In this document: positions 8,625 through 18,000 of the stretch, one piece after another | How positions within the stretch are numbered: the first letter of the stretch is position 1 | How the letters are laid out: every line of letters starts with the position of its first letter | Assembly (NCBI RefSeq): GCF_004359985.1 | Contig: NZ_SMRO01000003.1 | Span: 852,206-916,205, forward strand | Origin: Paraburkholderia flava | GTDB lineage: Bacteria > Pseudomonadota > Gammaproteobacteria > Burkholderiales > Burkholderiaceae | Length of the DNA stretch: 64,000 nt | Reading direction: 5' to 3' | Notes under the pieces: generated by a model | The model's input: only the letters and a program-made list of their open reading frames with translations | Databases searched by the model: none | Told to the model about the DNA's origin: nothing | Position numbers and translations under genes: made by a program

Positions 8625-10040
8625 TCACGCGGCCCACGAGAAAATCTTGCCAGGGTTCATCAGGTTACGCGGATCGAGTGCGTGCTTGATCGAACGCATC
8701 GTATCCACCGCGACGGCACCGTGTTCTTCGAGCAGGAAGTTCATCTTGTGCAACCCGACGCCGTGTTCGCCGGTGCAGGTGCCGTCCATGCGCAGCGCGC
8801 GCTGCACGATGAGCCGGTTGAGCCGTTCGGCTTCGGCGAGTTCTTCCGGTTTGTTCGGGTCGATCAAAATCGCGACGTGGAAATTGCCGTCGCCGACATG
8901 GCCGACGATCGGGCAGGGCAGCGGCGACGCGATCAGATCCTGCTCGGTTTCGACGACGCATTCGGCGAGTCGCGAGATCGGCACGCAGACGTCGGTGGTG
9001 ACCGCGCGGCAACCGGGTTTTAACTGCAGCATCGCGAAGTACGCGTTGTGTCGCGCGTTCCACAGCCGGCTACGATCTTCGGGACGCGTCGCCCATTCGA
9101 AGCCTTCACCCGCGTTCTGTGCGGCGATGTCCTGCACGAGTTCGGCCTGTTCTTTCACGCCCGCTTCGGTGCCGTGAAATTCGAAAAACAGCGTAGGTGC
9201 TTCGCGCAGCGTCAGATGCGAATGACGGTTGATCGAACGGACCGCAAGTGCATCGACGAACTCGACGCGCGCGATCGGCACGCCGATCTGGATCGTCTCG
9301 ATCACTGCGCGCACCGCCTCGCCCATCGACGGAAACGCGCACACTGCCGCCGACACCGCCTCCGGTTGCGGATAAAGCCGCAGCGTGATTTCGGTGATGA
9401 CGCCGAGCGTGCCTTCGGAGCCGACGAACAGACGCGTGAGGTCATACCCCGCCGACGATTTGCGCGCGCGCGTGCCGGTGTGGATCGTGCGGCCGTCCGC
9501 GAGTACGACGCTCAAGCCCAGCACGTTCTCGCGCATCGTGCCGTAACGCACCGCGTTGGTCCCCGATGCGCGCGTCGCCGACATGCCACCGATGCTCGCG
9601 TCGGCGCCCGGATCGATCGGGAAGAACAGGCCGGTGTCGCGCAGCGCTTCGTTCAACTGCTTGCGCGAGATGCCGGGCTCGACGGTGACGGTGAGGTCTT
9701 CTGCGTTGATCGACAGCACGCGGTTCATTTCGGAGAGGTCGATCGACACGCCGCCCTGCACGGCCAGCAGATGCCCTTCGAGCGACGAGCCGTTGCCATA
9801 TGGAATGATCGGCGTGTCGTATTGCCCGCACAGCTTGACGATGGTCTGCACGTCTTCGGTCGTTCGCGCGTAGACGACTGCGTCGGGCAACTGTGGATCG
9901 AAAGGCGATTCGTCGCGGCCATGGTTCGTGCGCACGGCCTCGGCAGTGGAGACGCGTTCGCCGAAAGCGGCTTTCAGCGCGGTGAGCAGTGCGTCGGGAA
10001 ATGGACGGCGCACGGATGCCGGCGGCACGGGATGGTTCAC
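8625..10040 (-). CDS. FAD-linked D-2-hydroxyacid dehydrogenase (D-lactate dehydrogenase, cytochrome type)
   Basis: A 471-residue protein with an N-terminal FAD_binding_4 domain (IIPYGNGSSLEGH, DPGADASIGGMSATRASGTNA) and a C-terminal FAD-oxidase domain (GHVGDGNFHVAIL, CTGEHGVGLHKM). This layout is typical of D-lactate dehydrogenase (cytochrome) and related D-2-hydroxyacid dehydrogenases. The exact substrate cannot be read from sequence. The start was placed at GTG because AGGAG sits 6 bases upstream and the resulting length fits the family. It heads the minus-strand run that continues into glcD, which suggests joint use of small hydroxyacids. Confidence 0.85.
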   Translation of the reverse strand: MNHPVPPASVRRPFPDALLTALKAAFGERVSTAEAVRTNHGRDESPFDPQLPDAVVYARTTEDVQTIVKLCGQYDTPIIPYGNGSSLEGHLLAVQGGVSIDLSEMNRVLSINAEDLTVTVEPGISRKQLNEALRDTGLFFPIDPGADASIGGMSATRASGTNAVRYGTMRENVLGLSVVLADGRTIHTGTRARKSSAGYDLTRLFVGSEGTLGVITEITLRLYPQPEAVSAAVCAFPSMGEAVRAVIETIQIGVPIARVEFVDALAVRSINRHSHLTLREAPTLFFEFHGTEAGVKEQAELVQDIAAQNAGEGFEWATRPEDRSRLWNARHNAYFAMLQLKPGCRAVTTDVCVPISRLAECVVETEQDLIASPLPCPIVGHVGDGNFHVAILIDPNKPEELAEAERLNRLIVQRALRMDGTCTGEHGVGLHKMNFLLEEHGAVAVDTMRSIKHALDPRNLMNPGKIFSWAA

Positions 10041-10168
10041 GCATGTCTCCTGGTGGCGGGCGGGATGTTTTTTGATTCTGATGTATCGGGGCATTTTACG
10101 CCGCGATCGTCCGGGGCGGGCGCAGGGAGGACACCAGGTGCGCGCCCCGATCCGTCACCCCGGCCACC

Positions 10169-10174
10169 TATAAT
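10169..10174 (+). promoter_or_regulatory. Possible -10 box upstream of the tandem repeat
   Basis: A perfect TATAAT hexamer lies just upstream of the 8-bp repeat tract. No convincing -35 hexamer is present at 16-18 bases. If used, transcription would begin about at the first repeat and the whole tract would lie in the 5' leader of the adenosyltransferase gene. Confidence 0.45.
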
Positions 10175-10180
10175 GACTGC

Positions 10181-10244
10181 GATCCACCGATCCACCGATC
10201 CACCGATCCACCGATCCACCGATCCACCGATCCACCGATCCACC
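10181..10244. repeat. Eight perfect tandem copies of GATCCACC
   Basis: The octamer GATCCACC is repeated eight times without mismatch, followed by a partial GA. It lies between a TATAAT box and the start codon of the cobalamin adenosyltransferase, about 78 bases ahead of the ATG. Perfect 8-bp arrays of this kind change length by slipped-strand mispairing. Because the tract is non-coding, a change would alter leader length, not reading frame. Confidence 0.97.
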
Positions 10245-10321
10245 GACTCGGCACGCGGCCAGCAGCCAGCGGCACGCAACGCCGACGGGCGGTCACCGAA
10301 CGCAATCCACCGGGACTCATC

Positions 10322-10876
10322 ATGGGCAACCGCTTGAGCAAGATCGCTACCCGCACCGGCGACGACGGCAGCACCGGCCTCGGCGATGGCCGGCGCGTGC
10401 GCAAGGACGATGCGCGGATCGCCGCGATGGGCGACGTCGACGAGCTGAATTCGAATCTCGGCGTGCTGCTGTGCGAGCCGCTACCCGACGACGTGCGCGC
10501 CGCGCTGACCGCGATCCAGCACGACCTGTTCGACCTTGGCGGCGAGCTTTGCATACCGGGTCACACGGTGATTTCGGATGACTATCTCGCGCGGCTCGAC
10601 GGCTGGCTTGCCGACTACAACGCGACGTTGCCGCCGTTGAAGGAGTTCATCCTGCCCGCCGGATCGCGCGCGGCTTCGCTTGCGCATGTGTGCCGGACCG
10701 TGTGTCGCCGCGCCGAGCGGACGATCGTCGCGCTAGGCGAATCGGAGACAATCAACGCGGCGCCGCGTCGTTATGTGAACCGTCTGTCGGATCTGCTGTT
10801 CGTGCTCGCGCGTGTGTTGAATCGCGTGGACGGCGGCAGCGACGTGCTGTGGCGTCACGATCGCGGCGCGGGGTAG
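10322..10876 (+). CDS. ATP:cob(I)alamin adenosyltransferase, PduO type
   Basis: A 184-residue helical-bundle adenosyltransferase that makes adenosylcobalamin. The N-terminal KIATRTGDDGSTGLGDGRRVRKDD motif is the PduO-type ATP-binding loop; the C-terminal RRAERTIVAL and RYVNRLSDLLFVLAR segments carry the residues that bind ATP and position cobalamin. The enzyme family serves methylmalonyl-CoA mutase and other B12 enzymes. It is transcribed alone, divergently from the D-lactate-type dehydrogenase. Its 5' leader holds the tandem octamer array, which is unusual for a housekeeping gene. Confidence 0.95.
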   Translation: MGNRLSKIATRTGDDGSTGLGDGRRVRKDDARIAAMGDVDELNSNLGVLLCEPLPDDVRAALTAIQHDLFDLGGELCIPGHTVISDDYLARLDGWLADYNATLPPLKEFILPAGSRAASLAHVCRTVCRRAERTIVALGESETINAAPRRYVNRLSDLLFVLARVLNRVDGGSDVLWRHDRGAG

Positions 10877-11018
10877 GGCTTTCATCCGGGTGCGGTGCGC
10901 GAGTGCGGTGCACGCTGTGGTTTGAAGAAGCGATGCTTACCGCCACATCGCACCGCGATGCCTCTGCGCGACCGCACCGCCGTGCCGTCGCGCAACCTCA
11001 CCTCACGCGAGGCAACGC

Positions 11019-12092
11019 TCAGTTCCCGCTACCGCGCGCAACCCGCCGCTGCTTCACCGCCTCCGCGAGCCCTTCGAGCACGCCGATGCTCTCGTCCCAA
11101 CCGATACACGCATCGGTGACGCTCTGACCGTACGTGAGCTCACAGCCTTCCTGCAGATCCTGGCGCCCAGCGACCAGATGCGACTCGACCATCACGCCGA
11201 CGATCCGCTCGTCGCCCCCCGCAATCTGCCGACCGATATCCGCGCACACCGGGATCTGGTTCTCGTGCTTCTTCGAGCTGTTCGCGTGGCTCGCATCGAT
11301 CATCAGACGCGCCGCGAGACCCGCCTTGCCGATGTCCGCGCACGCTGCGTTGACGCTTTCGGCATCGTAGTTCGGCGCCTTGCCGCCGCGCAGGATGATG
11401 TGGCAATCCTCGTTGCCGGCCGTCGACACGATCGCCGAGTGGCCGCCCTTCGTCACCGACAGGAAATGGTGCGGCTGCGACGCCGCCTTGATTGCATCGA
11501 CGGCGATCTTCACGTTGCCGTCGGTGCCGTTCTTGAAGCCGACCGGGCACGACAGCCCCGACGCGAGCTCGCGATGCACCTGCGATTCGGTCGTGCGCGC
11601 GCCGATCGCCCCCCACGAAATCAGATCCGCGATGTACTGCGGGCTGATCATGTCGAGGTATTCGGTGCCGGCAGGCAGACCGAGTTCGTTGATGTGCATC
11701 AGCAGTTCGCGCGCGGTGCGCAGACCGTCGTTGATCTTGAAGCTGTTGTCCATGAACGGGTCGTTGATGAGACCCTTCCAGCCCACCGTCGTGCGCGGCT
11801 TTTCGAAGTACACGCGCATCACGATTTCGAGTTCGCCCGCGAAGCGCTTGCGCTGTTCGACGAGCCGTCCCGCGTATTCGAGCGCGGCCTTCGTATCGTG
11901 AATCGAGCACGGCCCGACGATCACGATCAGCCGGTCTTCCATTCCATGCAGGATCCGGTGCATCGACTGGCGGGCGTTGTAGATCAGGCTCGACACCGTT
12001 TCGTTGCAGGGGAATTCGCGGATCAGGTGAGCCGGCGGCGTGAGTTCCTTCAGTTCCCGGATGCGGACATCGTCGGTGTTGTGCGGGGGCAT
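11019..12092 (-). CDS. aroG: 3-deoxy-7-phosphoheptulonate (DAHP) synthase, class I
   Basis: A 357-residue AroF/G/H-type DAHP synthase, the first enzyme of the shikimate pathway, joining phosphoenolpyruvate and erythrose-4-phosphate. Family landmarks are the IVGPCSIHD segment, the KPRTTVGWKGLINDP motif, GARTTESQVHRELASGLS, GFKNGTDG and the metal-binding MIDASHANSSKKHENQ. The N-terminal extension needed for feedback inhibition is present. A GGAG ribosome-binding site precedes the ATG. Upstream lies a promoter, a leader peptide rich in Phe, Tyr and Trp codons, and a terminator preceded by competing hairpins, so expression is very probably controlled by transcription attenuation. Confidence 0.96.
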   Translation of the reverse strand: MPPHNTDDVRIRELKELTPPAHLIREFPCNETVSSLIYNARQSMHRILHGMEDRLIVIVGPCSIHDTKAALEYAGRLVEQRKRFAGELEIVMRVYFEKPRTTVGWKGLINDPFMDNSFKINDGLRTARELLMHINELGLPAGTEYLDMISPQYIADLISWGAIGARTTESQVHRELASGLSCPVGFKNGTDGNVKIAVDAIKAASQPHHFLSVTKGGHSAIVSTAGNEDCHIILRGGKAPNYDAESVNAACADIGKAGLAARLMIDASHANSSKKHENQIPVCADIGRQIAGGDERIVGVMVESHLVAGRQDLQEGCELTYGQSVTDACIGWDESIGVLEGLAEAVKQRRVARGSGN

Positions 12093-12210
12093 GGTTTTTC
12101 TCCAGGGTTTTGCTTGTAGCGTGTTCGCGCGGCGGACCGCGGCGGAAAACTCGTCAGGCTAAAAAGGTTGAAAGAGGGAAACGATGAAAACAAGGGAAAC
12201 GGCGAGGGCG

Positions 12211-12243
12211 AAAAAAAACCGCCAGACTCGCTGGCGGTTTTTT
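12211..12243 (-). terminator. Attenuator terminator of the aroG leader
   Basis: On the minus strand CCGCCAG (12237-12231) pairs with CTGGCGG (12225-12219) around a 5-base loop. The stem is extended by six A-U pairs and is followed by an eight-base T run. It lies between the leader peptide stop and aroG, about 120 bases before the aroG ATG. Its upstream arm, extended by two bases, is also perfectly complementary over nine bases to a segment at the end of the leader peptide (12286-12278), which would form the antiterminator. Confidence 0.85.
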
Positions 12244-12263
12244 CGGGAATTTCGGGTGCACTG

Positions 12264-12329
12264 TCACCCCTCTCGATCCGCCAGCGGTCTGAGATGCCAA
12301 AAGAAGTAAAAATAAAACTTGGCGGACAT
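12264..12329 (-). CDS. Aromatic leader peptide of the aroG attenuator (21 aa)
   Basis: A 21-codon frame starts at ATG and ends at TGA. Codons 5-11 read FYFYFFW: four Phe, two Tyr and one Trp in seven residues. The sequence continues HLRPLAD and stops just past the antiterminator segment, so a ribosome that completes translation would cover that segment. Codons 2-4 (TCCGCCA) pair with TGGCGGA (12283-12277), giving the protector hairpin. This is the classic 1:2, 2:3, 3:4 order of ribosome-mediated attenuators such as pheA and trpE leaders. The Shine-Dalgarno ahead of the ATG is weak, which is the main doubt. Confidence 0.8.
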   Translation of the reverse strand: MSAKFYFYFFWHLRPLADREG

Positions 12330-12370
12330 GGCGTTAAAAGTGATCGCTGATCTGGAAAAGGGTGTCGTGC

Positions 12371-12399
12371 TTTATAACCCGGCGTCGAACGGCTGACAA
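12371..12399 (-). promoter_or_regulatory. Sigma-70 promoter of the aroG leader
   Basis: On the minus strand TTGTCA and TATAAA are separated by exactly 17 bases, each one mismatch from consensus. Transcription would begin near 12364, about 35 bases ahead of the leader peptide ATG. The promoter lies just after the tldD terminator, so aroG forms its own unit. Confidence 0.75.
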
Positions 12400-12411
12400 G
12401 CCAAGGCTCGT

Positions 12412-12431
12412 AAAAATGCGGAAAATCCGCA
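12412..12431 (-). terminator. Terminator after tldD
   Basis: On the minus strand TGCGGA, loop TTT, TCCGCA is followed by TTTTT. A larger inverted repeat (GCACGTTTC with GAAACGTGC, arms 12429-12437 and 12453-12461, inner GTTGC/GCAAC) overlaps it on the gene side. Together they should end the yhdP-amidase-tldD transcript before the aroG promoter. Confidence 0.65.
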
Positions 12432-12474
12432 CGTTTCGTTGCTGCAACGCAAGAAACGTGCGACTGGCTGCGAT

Positions 12475-13941
12475 TTAAGCCGTGCCGCCGACCGTCATCT
12501 TCTCGATGCGCAGCGTCGGCTGACCGACGCCGACCGGCACGCTCTGGCCTTCCTTGCCGCACACGCCGACGCCGGTATCGAGTGACATGTCGTTGCCGAT
12601 CATCGTCACGTACTTCAGCGATTCCGGGCCGCTACCGATCAGCGTCGCACCCTTCACCGGGTAGCTGATCTTGCCGTTCTCGATCATGTACGCCTCGGAT
12701 GCCGAGAACACGAACTTGCCGTTCGTGATGTCGACCTGACCGCCGCCGAAGTTCACCGCGTACAGCCCGTTCTTCACGGACTCGATGATTTCTTGCGGGT
12801 CCTTGTCGCCGTTCAGCATGTACGTGTTGGTCATGCGCGGCATCGGCAGCGCGGCGTACGACTCGCGGCGCGCGTTGCCGGTGACCGGCATCTTCATCAG
12901 GCGCGCGTTCAGCGTGTCCTGGATGTAGCCCTTGAGGATGCCGTCCTCGATCAGCGTCGTGCACTGCGTGGCGTTGCCTTCGTCGTCGATGTTCAGCGAG
13001 CCGCGACGGTTCGGCAGCGTGCCGTCGTCGACGACCGTGACGCCCTTCGCCGCGACCTGTTCGCCCATCCGGCCCGCGAACGCGGACGAACCCTTGCGGT
13101 TGAAGTCGCCTTCGAGCCCGTGGCCGATCGCCTCGTGCAGCAGCACGCCGGGCCAGCCCGGTCCGAGCACGACGGTCATCGCGCCGGCGGGGGCGGGGCG
13201 TGCGTCCAGGTTCACCAAAGCCGCATGCACTGCGTCGTCGACATATTTCGACAACACGGCATCGGTGAAGTAGCCGTAGTCGAAGCGTCCGCCGCCACCG
13301 CCGCTACCGATCTCGCGACGACCGTTCTGCTCGGCGATCACCGTCACCGACACGCGCACCAGCGGCCGGATGTCGGCTGCGAGCACGCCGTCGCTACGCG
13401 CGACCAGCACGACGTCGTATTCGCCGGCGAGACCCGCCATCACCTGCGTGATGCGCGGATCGCGGCTGCGTGCCATCTGCTCGACGCGTTCGAGCAGCTT
13501 CACCTTGGCGGTTGCGTCGAGTGAATGCAGCGGATCGGACGGCAGATAGAGATCGCGACCGGCCACGCCCGTCAGCGACGATGCGACCCTCACCTTCTGC
13601 CGGCCGCCACCGGCCTTTGCGATCGAGCGGGTCGCGAGCGCGGCCTGGCGGATCGCCTCGGGCGACAGGTCGTCCGAATACGCGAACGCAGTGCGGTCGC
13701 CGGACACGGCGCGCACGCCGACGCCCTGGTCGATGCTGAAGCTGCCCGATTTGACGATGCCTTCTTCAAGGCTCCATGCCTCGCTGCGGGTCGCCTGGAA
13801 ATACAGGTCCGCGTAGTCGATGCGATGCGTGAAAATTTCCGCGAGCGTGCGCGTGAGCACGGCTTCGTCGAGGCCGTAGGGCGTCAGCAGGACGTCCTTC
13901 GCGGTTGCAAGATTACGGATGCCGGGTTCGATGATATTCAT
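12475..13941 (-). CDS. tldD: Metalloprotease TldD
   Basis: A 488-residue TldD/PmbA-family protease subunit. The zinc motif HEAIGH (H269, E270, H274) is intact, followed by GLEGDFNRKGSSAFAG and the conserved GNARRESY region. TldD with PmbA (TldE) forms a cytoplasmic peptidase that matures ribosomally made peptides such as microcin B17 and degrades unfolded peptides. It follows yhdP and the nitrilase-family amidase on the same strand, a neighbourhood kept in many proteobacteria. Its partner pmbA is not in this window. Confidence 0.95.
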   Translation of the reverse strand: MNIIEPGIRNLATAKDVLLTPYGLDEAVLTRTLAEIFTHRIDYADLYFQATRSEAWSLEEGIVKSGSFSIDQGVGVRAVSGDRTAFAYSDDLSPEAIRQAALATRSIAKAGGGRQKVRVASSLTGVAGRDLYLPSDPLHSLDATAKVKLLERVEQMARSRDPRITQVMAGLAGEYDVVLVARSDGVLAADIRPLVRVSVTVIAEQNGRREIGSGGGGGRFDYGYFTDAVLSKYVDDAVHAALVNLDARPAPAGAMTVVLGPGWPGVLLHEAIGHGLEGDFNRKGSSAFAGRMGEQVAAKGVTVVDDGTLPNRRGSLNIDDEGNATQCTTLIEDGILKGYIQDTLNARLMKMPVTGNARRESYAALPMPRMTNTYMLNGDKDPQEIIESVKNGLYAVNFGGGQVDITNGKFVFSASEAYMIENGKISYPVKGATLIGSGPESLKYVTMIGNDMSLDTGVGVCGKEGQSVPVGVGQPTLRIEKMTVGGTA

Positions 13942-14098
13942 GCGTGTGTGGGTCGATGGAGTCGGGTCGTCGGTTCGGAGGTGTCGCGAAATGCCGTTCG
14001 GTACGTAGTGTTGAGCGCGGGCTGTTTCATCAAGATGGATCGGATGGGCCGTACTTTCAATAGCTTAATTGTTTCGATGGAGTATCGACGCGAGGACA

Positions 14099-14941
14099 TC
14101 AGGCCAGCACGCGATGGCGCCACGCCGGCAGGCTCGTGCGGACTTCGTCGATACGCGCGCGCTCGATCGTGCCCGCGACAACCCCGGCGCCCTCGTCGCG
14201 CACCGCGACGATCTCGCCCCATGGGTCGATCAGCATGGTGTGTCCCCACGTGCGGCGGCCGTTTTCATGTTGACCACCCTGCGCGGCGGCGAGCACGTAG
14301 CACTGGTTTTCCACCGCGCGGGCGCGCAGCAGCGTTTCCCAGTGCGCGCGTCCGGTGGTGTACGTGAACGCCGACGGCACGACGATCAGCGCACAGTCGC
14401 CCAGCTTGCGATACAGCTCCGGAAAGCGCAGATCGTAGCAGACCGACAGGCCGACCCGTCCGAACGGCGCATCGAACGTCCGGACGGCATCGCCGGGCCG
14501 GATCGTGCGCGCTTCGTCGAACGATTCGGCGCCTTTCTCGAAATTGAACAGGTGGATCTTGTCGTAGCGCGCGGCTTCGCGGCCCTGCGGATCGAACACG
14601 AGCGTCGTGTTGAGGACCCGTGACAGTTCCGGCGCAGTCAGCGGCAGCGTGCCGCCGATGATCCACACGCTGTGACGGCGTGCCGCATCCGCAAGAAACC
14701 GCTGGATCGGGCCATCGCCGTACGGCTCGCGGATCGACAGCTTGTCGGTGTCCTTGAAGCCCATGAAGCAGAAGTATTCGGGCAGCAGCACGAGTTGTGC
14801 GCCGTCGGCGGCGGCCTGCGCGATCAGTTGCTCCGCTTCCGCCAGATTGCGATCGCGGTCCGGCGTGCTGACCATCTGCAGCGCGGCGACGCGGGCCGAC
14901 GGGACGAGCCCGGCTGCGGAAGGAACGTGTGGGTCGCTCAT
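14099..14941 (-). CDS. Carbon-nitrogen hydrolase (Nit1/YbeM-like, probable deaminated-glutathione amidase)
   Basis: A 280-residue nitrilase-superfamily amidase. The catalytic triad is visible as E55 in LLPEYF, K128 in YDKIHLF and C168 in SVCYDLRFPELYR. The sequence style is the Nit1/NIT2-like branch, whose members hydrolyse deaminated glutathione as metabolite repair. That substrate is inferred from family only. It lies 78 bases after yhdP and about 157 bases before tldD on the same strand. Confidence 0.88.
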   Translation of the reverse strand: MSDPHVPSAAGLVPSARVAALQMVSTPDRDRNLAEAEQLIAQAAADGAQLVLLPEYFCFMGFKDTDKLSIREPYGDGPIQRFLADAARRHSVWIIGGTLPLTAPELSRVLNTTLVFDPQGREAARYDKIHLFNFEKGAESFDEARTIRPGDAVRTFDAPFGRVGLSVCYDLRFPELYRKLGDCALIVVPSAFTYTTGRAHWETLLRARAVENQCYVLAAAQGGQHENGRRTWGHTMLIDPWGEIVAVRDEGAGVVAGTIERARIDEVRTSLPAWRHRVLA

Positions 14942-15019
14942 GGGCGTTTCGCAAAACTCCTGATCAGGACGGCGCGGACGATTGGGCCGCCAGTGCCGCA
15001 GCCTGCAAGACAGACAGAT

Positions 15020-18000
15020 TCAGGGCGTGGCGACCGTGGCCGAAGCGGGTGCGTCCATCTTACCTCTATCGCCATGCACCCGCTCGATGTGCGGCTTGGA
15101 CCACGATCCGGTGATCGCGTAGTCGAGCGCGAAGGCCTTGCTGATCGAATGCGACAGCGCGAAGTCGGCGACCAGTGCGCCGAGCCCGAGCAGCGGATTG
15201 ACGACCGCCGCCGCGACCACAGCGGCGCCCGCGCTGACGGTCGGCACGACGTGGACGTCGAGATTCTGCGTTTCCTTCGCGAGATTCACGGTGCCGTGCA
15301 TCTCGGCGCGCGCGGGTGCGGTCACCATTTCGAAGTTGTCGGTGCGGCCGATGCCGTTCTCGATCTTGCCGGTACCCGTCACGCGTTCGAACGGCAGCCC
15401 CTCGCCGATCACGTCGCGGAAGTTCAGCGTCGCGAAGCGCGCGAGGCTTTGCAGGCTCAGCACGCCAAGCAGCTTCGCGACGCCCGGATCGACCTTGAGA
15501 ATCTGCCCGTGCCGCAAATCGACGGACAGATTGCCGCCGAGCGTCGGATAGTCGATCGCAGTCGGGCCGCCGCGCCAGCCGACCTTGCCGGCCAGCGTAC
15601 CCGAGCCGCCCTTCAGCGTACGCGGCAGGCCCGCGCGTTCGAGCAGCGCACCCGCGTCCTTGATGTCGAGCTTGAAATCGAACACCGTGCGACGCGGGGT
15701 GTCCTCGTCGGCATTCGCGCCGAGGCGCCGCGACGTGCGCCAGTTCGCCGTCGCGGTAAGTTTCGCGGCCGGATTGCTGATCTCGAGATTGTCGAGCTGC
15801 CAGACCGCGACGCCGTCGTCGTCGGTGTTGTGCGCATCGACTTCGAGCCGGCCGATGTTACGGTCGCGCACGATCAGCTCGTTCACGACCAGATCGATCG
15901 ACGGCATGTTCTGCGCCGGCTGCGACATCGCCTGGCCGAGCAGATCGTTCTGCGAGGTCGACGGCACGACGAGTCGCGCGAGCCGCGCCTGCAGCGTGCC
16001 CGGCGATTCTTTGGTCGCGCCGGGCAGCCAGGACACGTGGCCCGACACCTGGTTCGACGCGACGTTCGCCTGCCATTTATTGTCGACATGCGACGCGCCG
16101 ACGACCACGCTTTCCCAGTGCCGTTTCAGCAGTGTCAGCGTCCCGATGTGGACCGCGAAGCGGTTCGGCAGGAATTGCGTCAACGTGCCCGGCGACACGC
16201 CGGGCGGGGGCACGTCCCCGCCGCGACGCCGCAGATCGGCGACGAGCGTGCGCCACGCATCGGCGTCGAACGTATCGAGATCGACGGCAGCGACGACGCC
16301 TTCGGACGGCAGGTCCGCCGGCTTGTTCACGCCGACCGCGCCGCGCAGGACCGACGGCTGCCCGTGCGGCGCGAGCTGCAGCAGATAGCTGGCGGCGATC
16401 GGACCGAACGTCAGATCCGCACGCTCCAGACCGGGGGCATTCGCGGCGCCGACGTGCGGTTCCTGCGGGGCGGCTTGCAGCGCGAAGTGCAGTGGCATCG
16501 GTGTGCCGACCGGCTTGTTGAACGGCGCCGGAAAATTCAGAGCGAGGCCGGTGAGGTCGGAATTCGCGGTGACGTCGGGCAGTTCTCCCTTGCGGCCGCG
16601 CACGCTCAGGTCGTACGGCGCCGTGCCCGACATCCGTGTCAGCACCTGTGCGGCCGGGCCGTGCAGATTCAGACCGCGTGCAGCATCGGCGGCGATGTGG
16701 CCCGCGACGTCGAGCGCATAGCTGCCGTCTTCCTTCAGGCCGCCGTTTGCGCGGATGTCGCCGCCGAGGATGCGGCCCGACAGCCGGTCGAGCGCGGCCG
16801 TGCGCTGCGTGAAGTGGACCTTGCCGTTGAGCTGCGACAGCGGCGGCACGTTGTCCATCGCGAGGCGGTTGTTCAGGAAGCCGACCGTGCCTTCGACCGC
16901 AACGTGCGGCTTCGGTGTGCGGGGAACGGTGAGTTTCAGCGCGAGCGTCGCGGGGCCGTCGGCGTGAATCTTTTCGGCCACGTGCTTCGACATGCCGCCG
17001 AGCGCGCTGCTGTTCACGTAGTCGAGCATATCGGCGAGCGGGCCGCGACCGTCGCCGGCGATCACGAGGCTCGACGCCTTGGTGCCGAGATCGTCGATCT
17101 TGCCGGTCACCTTGTTGAGCGCGACACGCCGGTAATGCGCGCGATCGACGTCGAAGCGCAGCAGGTTCTCCTTCAGCTCGAACACGCCGTCGATCCCGGC
17201 GAGCGGCGGCCACACGCTCGGCGTGCCGTCCTTCATCTTCTTCGGCGGGAACGGCGACGGGTCGAACGTGCCGCCCTTGAACGGCGCGACGATATGGAAC
17301 ACGCCCGCCGACGGCTCGCGCGAGTACGGGAATTTGGTCAGGTCGCCATGCACTTCGATCGTCGCGCCGTGCGACGTGCCGGCCTGCAGACCGTGACCGA
17401 GATAGGTGCGCAGTTTCTCGCTGATGCTGGTCGGCAGATAGCGGACGAGTCGCGGTACCTGCGCGTGGTCGATGTTCGCTTTCAGGTCGAGTGCGCCGCG
17501 GCCGTGGCCCGGGTTCGAATAGTTCGCGACGATCGTCCCGAGCAGGTCGGGGTTCTGTACGGTCAGTTCGGATACCGACACGGTGAACGCCTTGTGCTTT
17601 TCGCCCGGCGCCGGCGTGACGGTCCACGTGCCTGCGCCGTGCAGCCGGTCGAACGTCAGTCGCGGATCGTCGAACACGCCGGGCAGCGTGACCGCTGCGT
17701 TCGCGGTGTCGAGCGTGATCGAGCCGTGCGTTTCGTCGGCGTCGACGCGGCCCCACAGATTTTCGACGCCGGGAATCCCCGCGCGCGGGTGATTCATTGC
17801 AGTGAGGCCCGGCGGCGGTTCCTGCGCGGCGACGCTGATGCCCTGCAAGTCACCCTTGAAGCGGTAGTGCTCGACCGGCTCGCTGCCGGTCGAGCCGCGT
17901 TCGGCCGCAGCCTCGCCGCCCTCGGGCTTCGCGCGCTCGATTTCCATCTCGTAATTAGCGACGAGCCCGCGCGGATTGAAACGCACCAGCTCGTTCAACA

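Noticed and set aside
14040..14075. AT-rich TCAATAGCTTAATTG upstream of tldD as a LysR-type operator
   Set aside because: The dyad is short and imperfect and no LysR gene is adjacent; I could not place a convincing promoter next to it.
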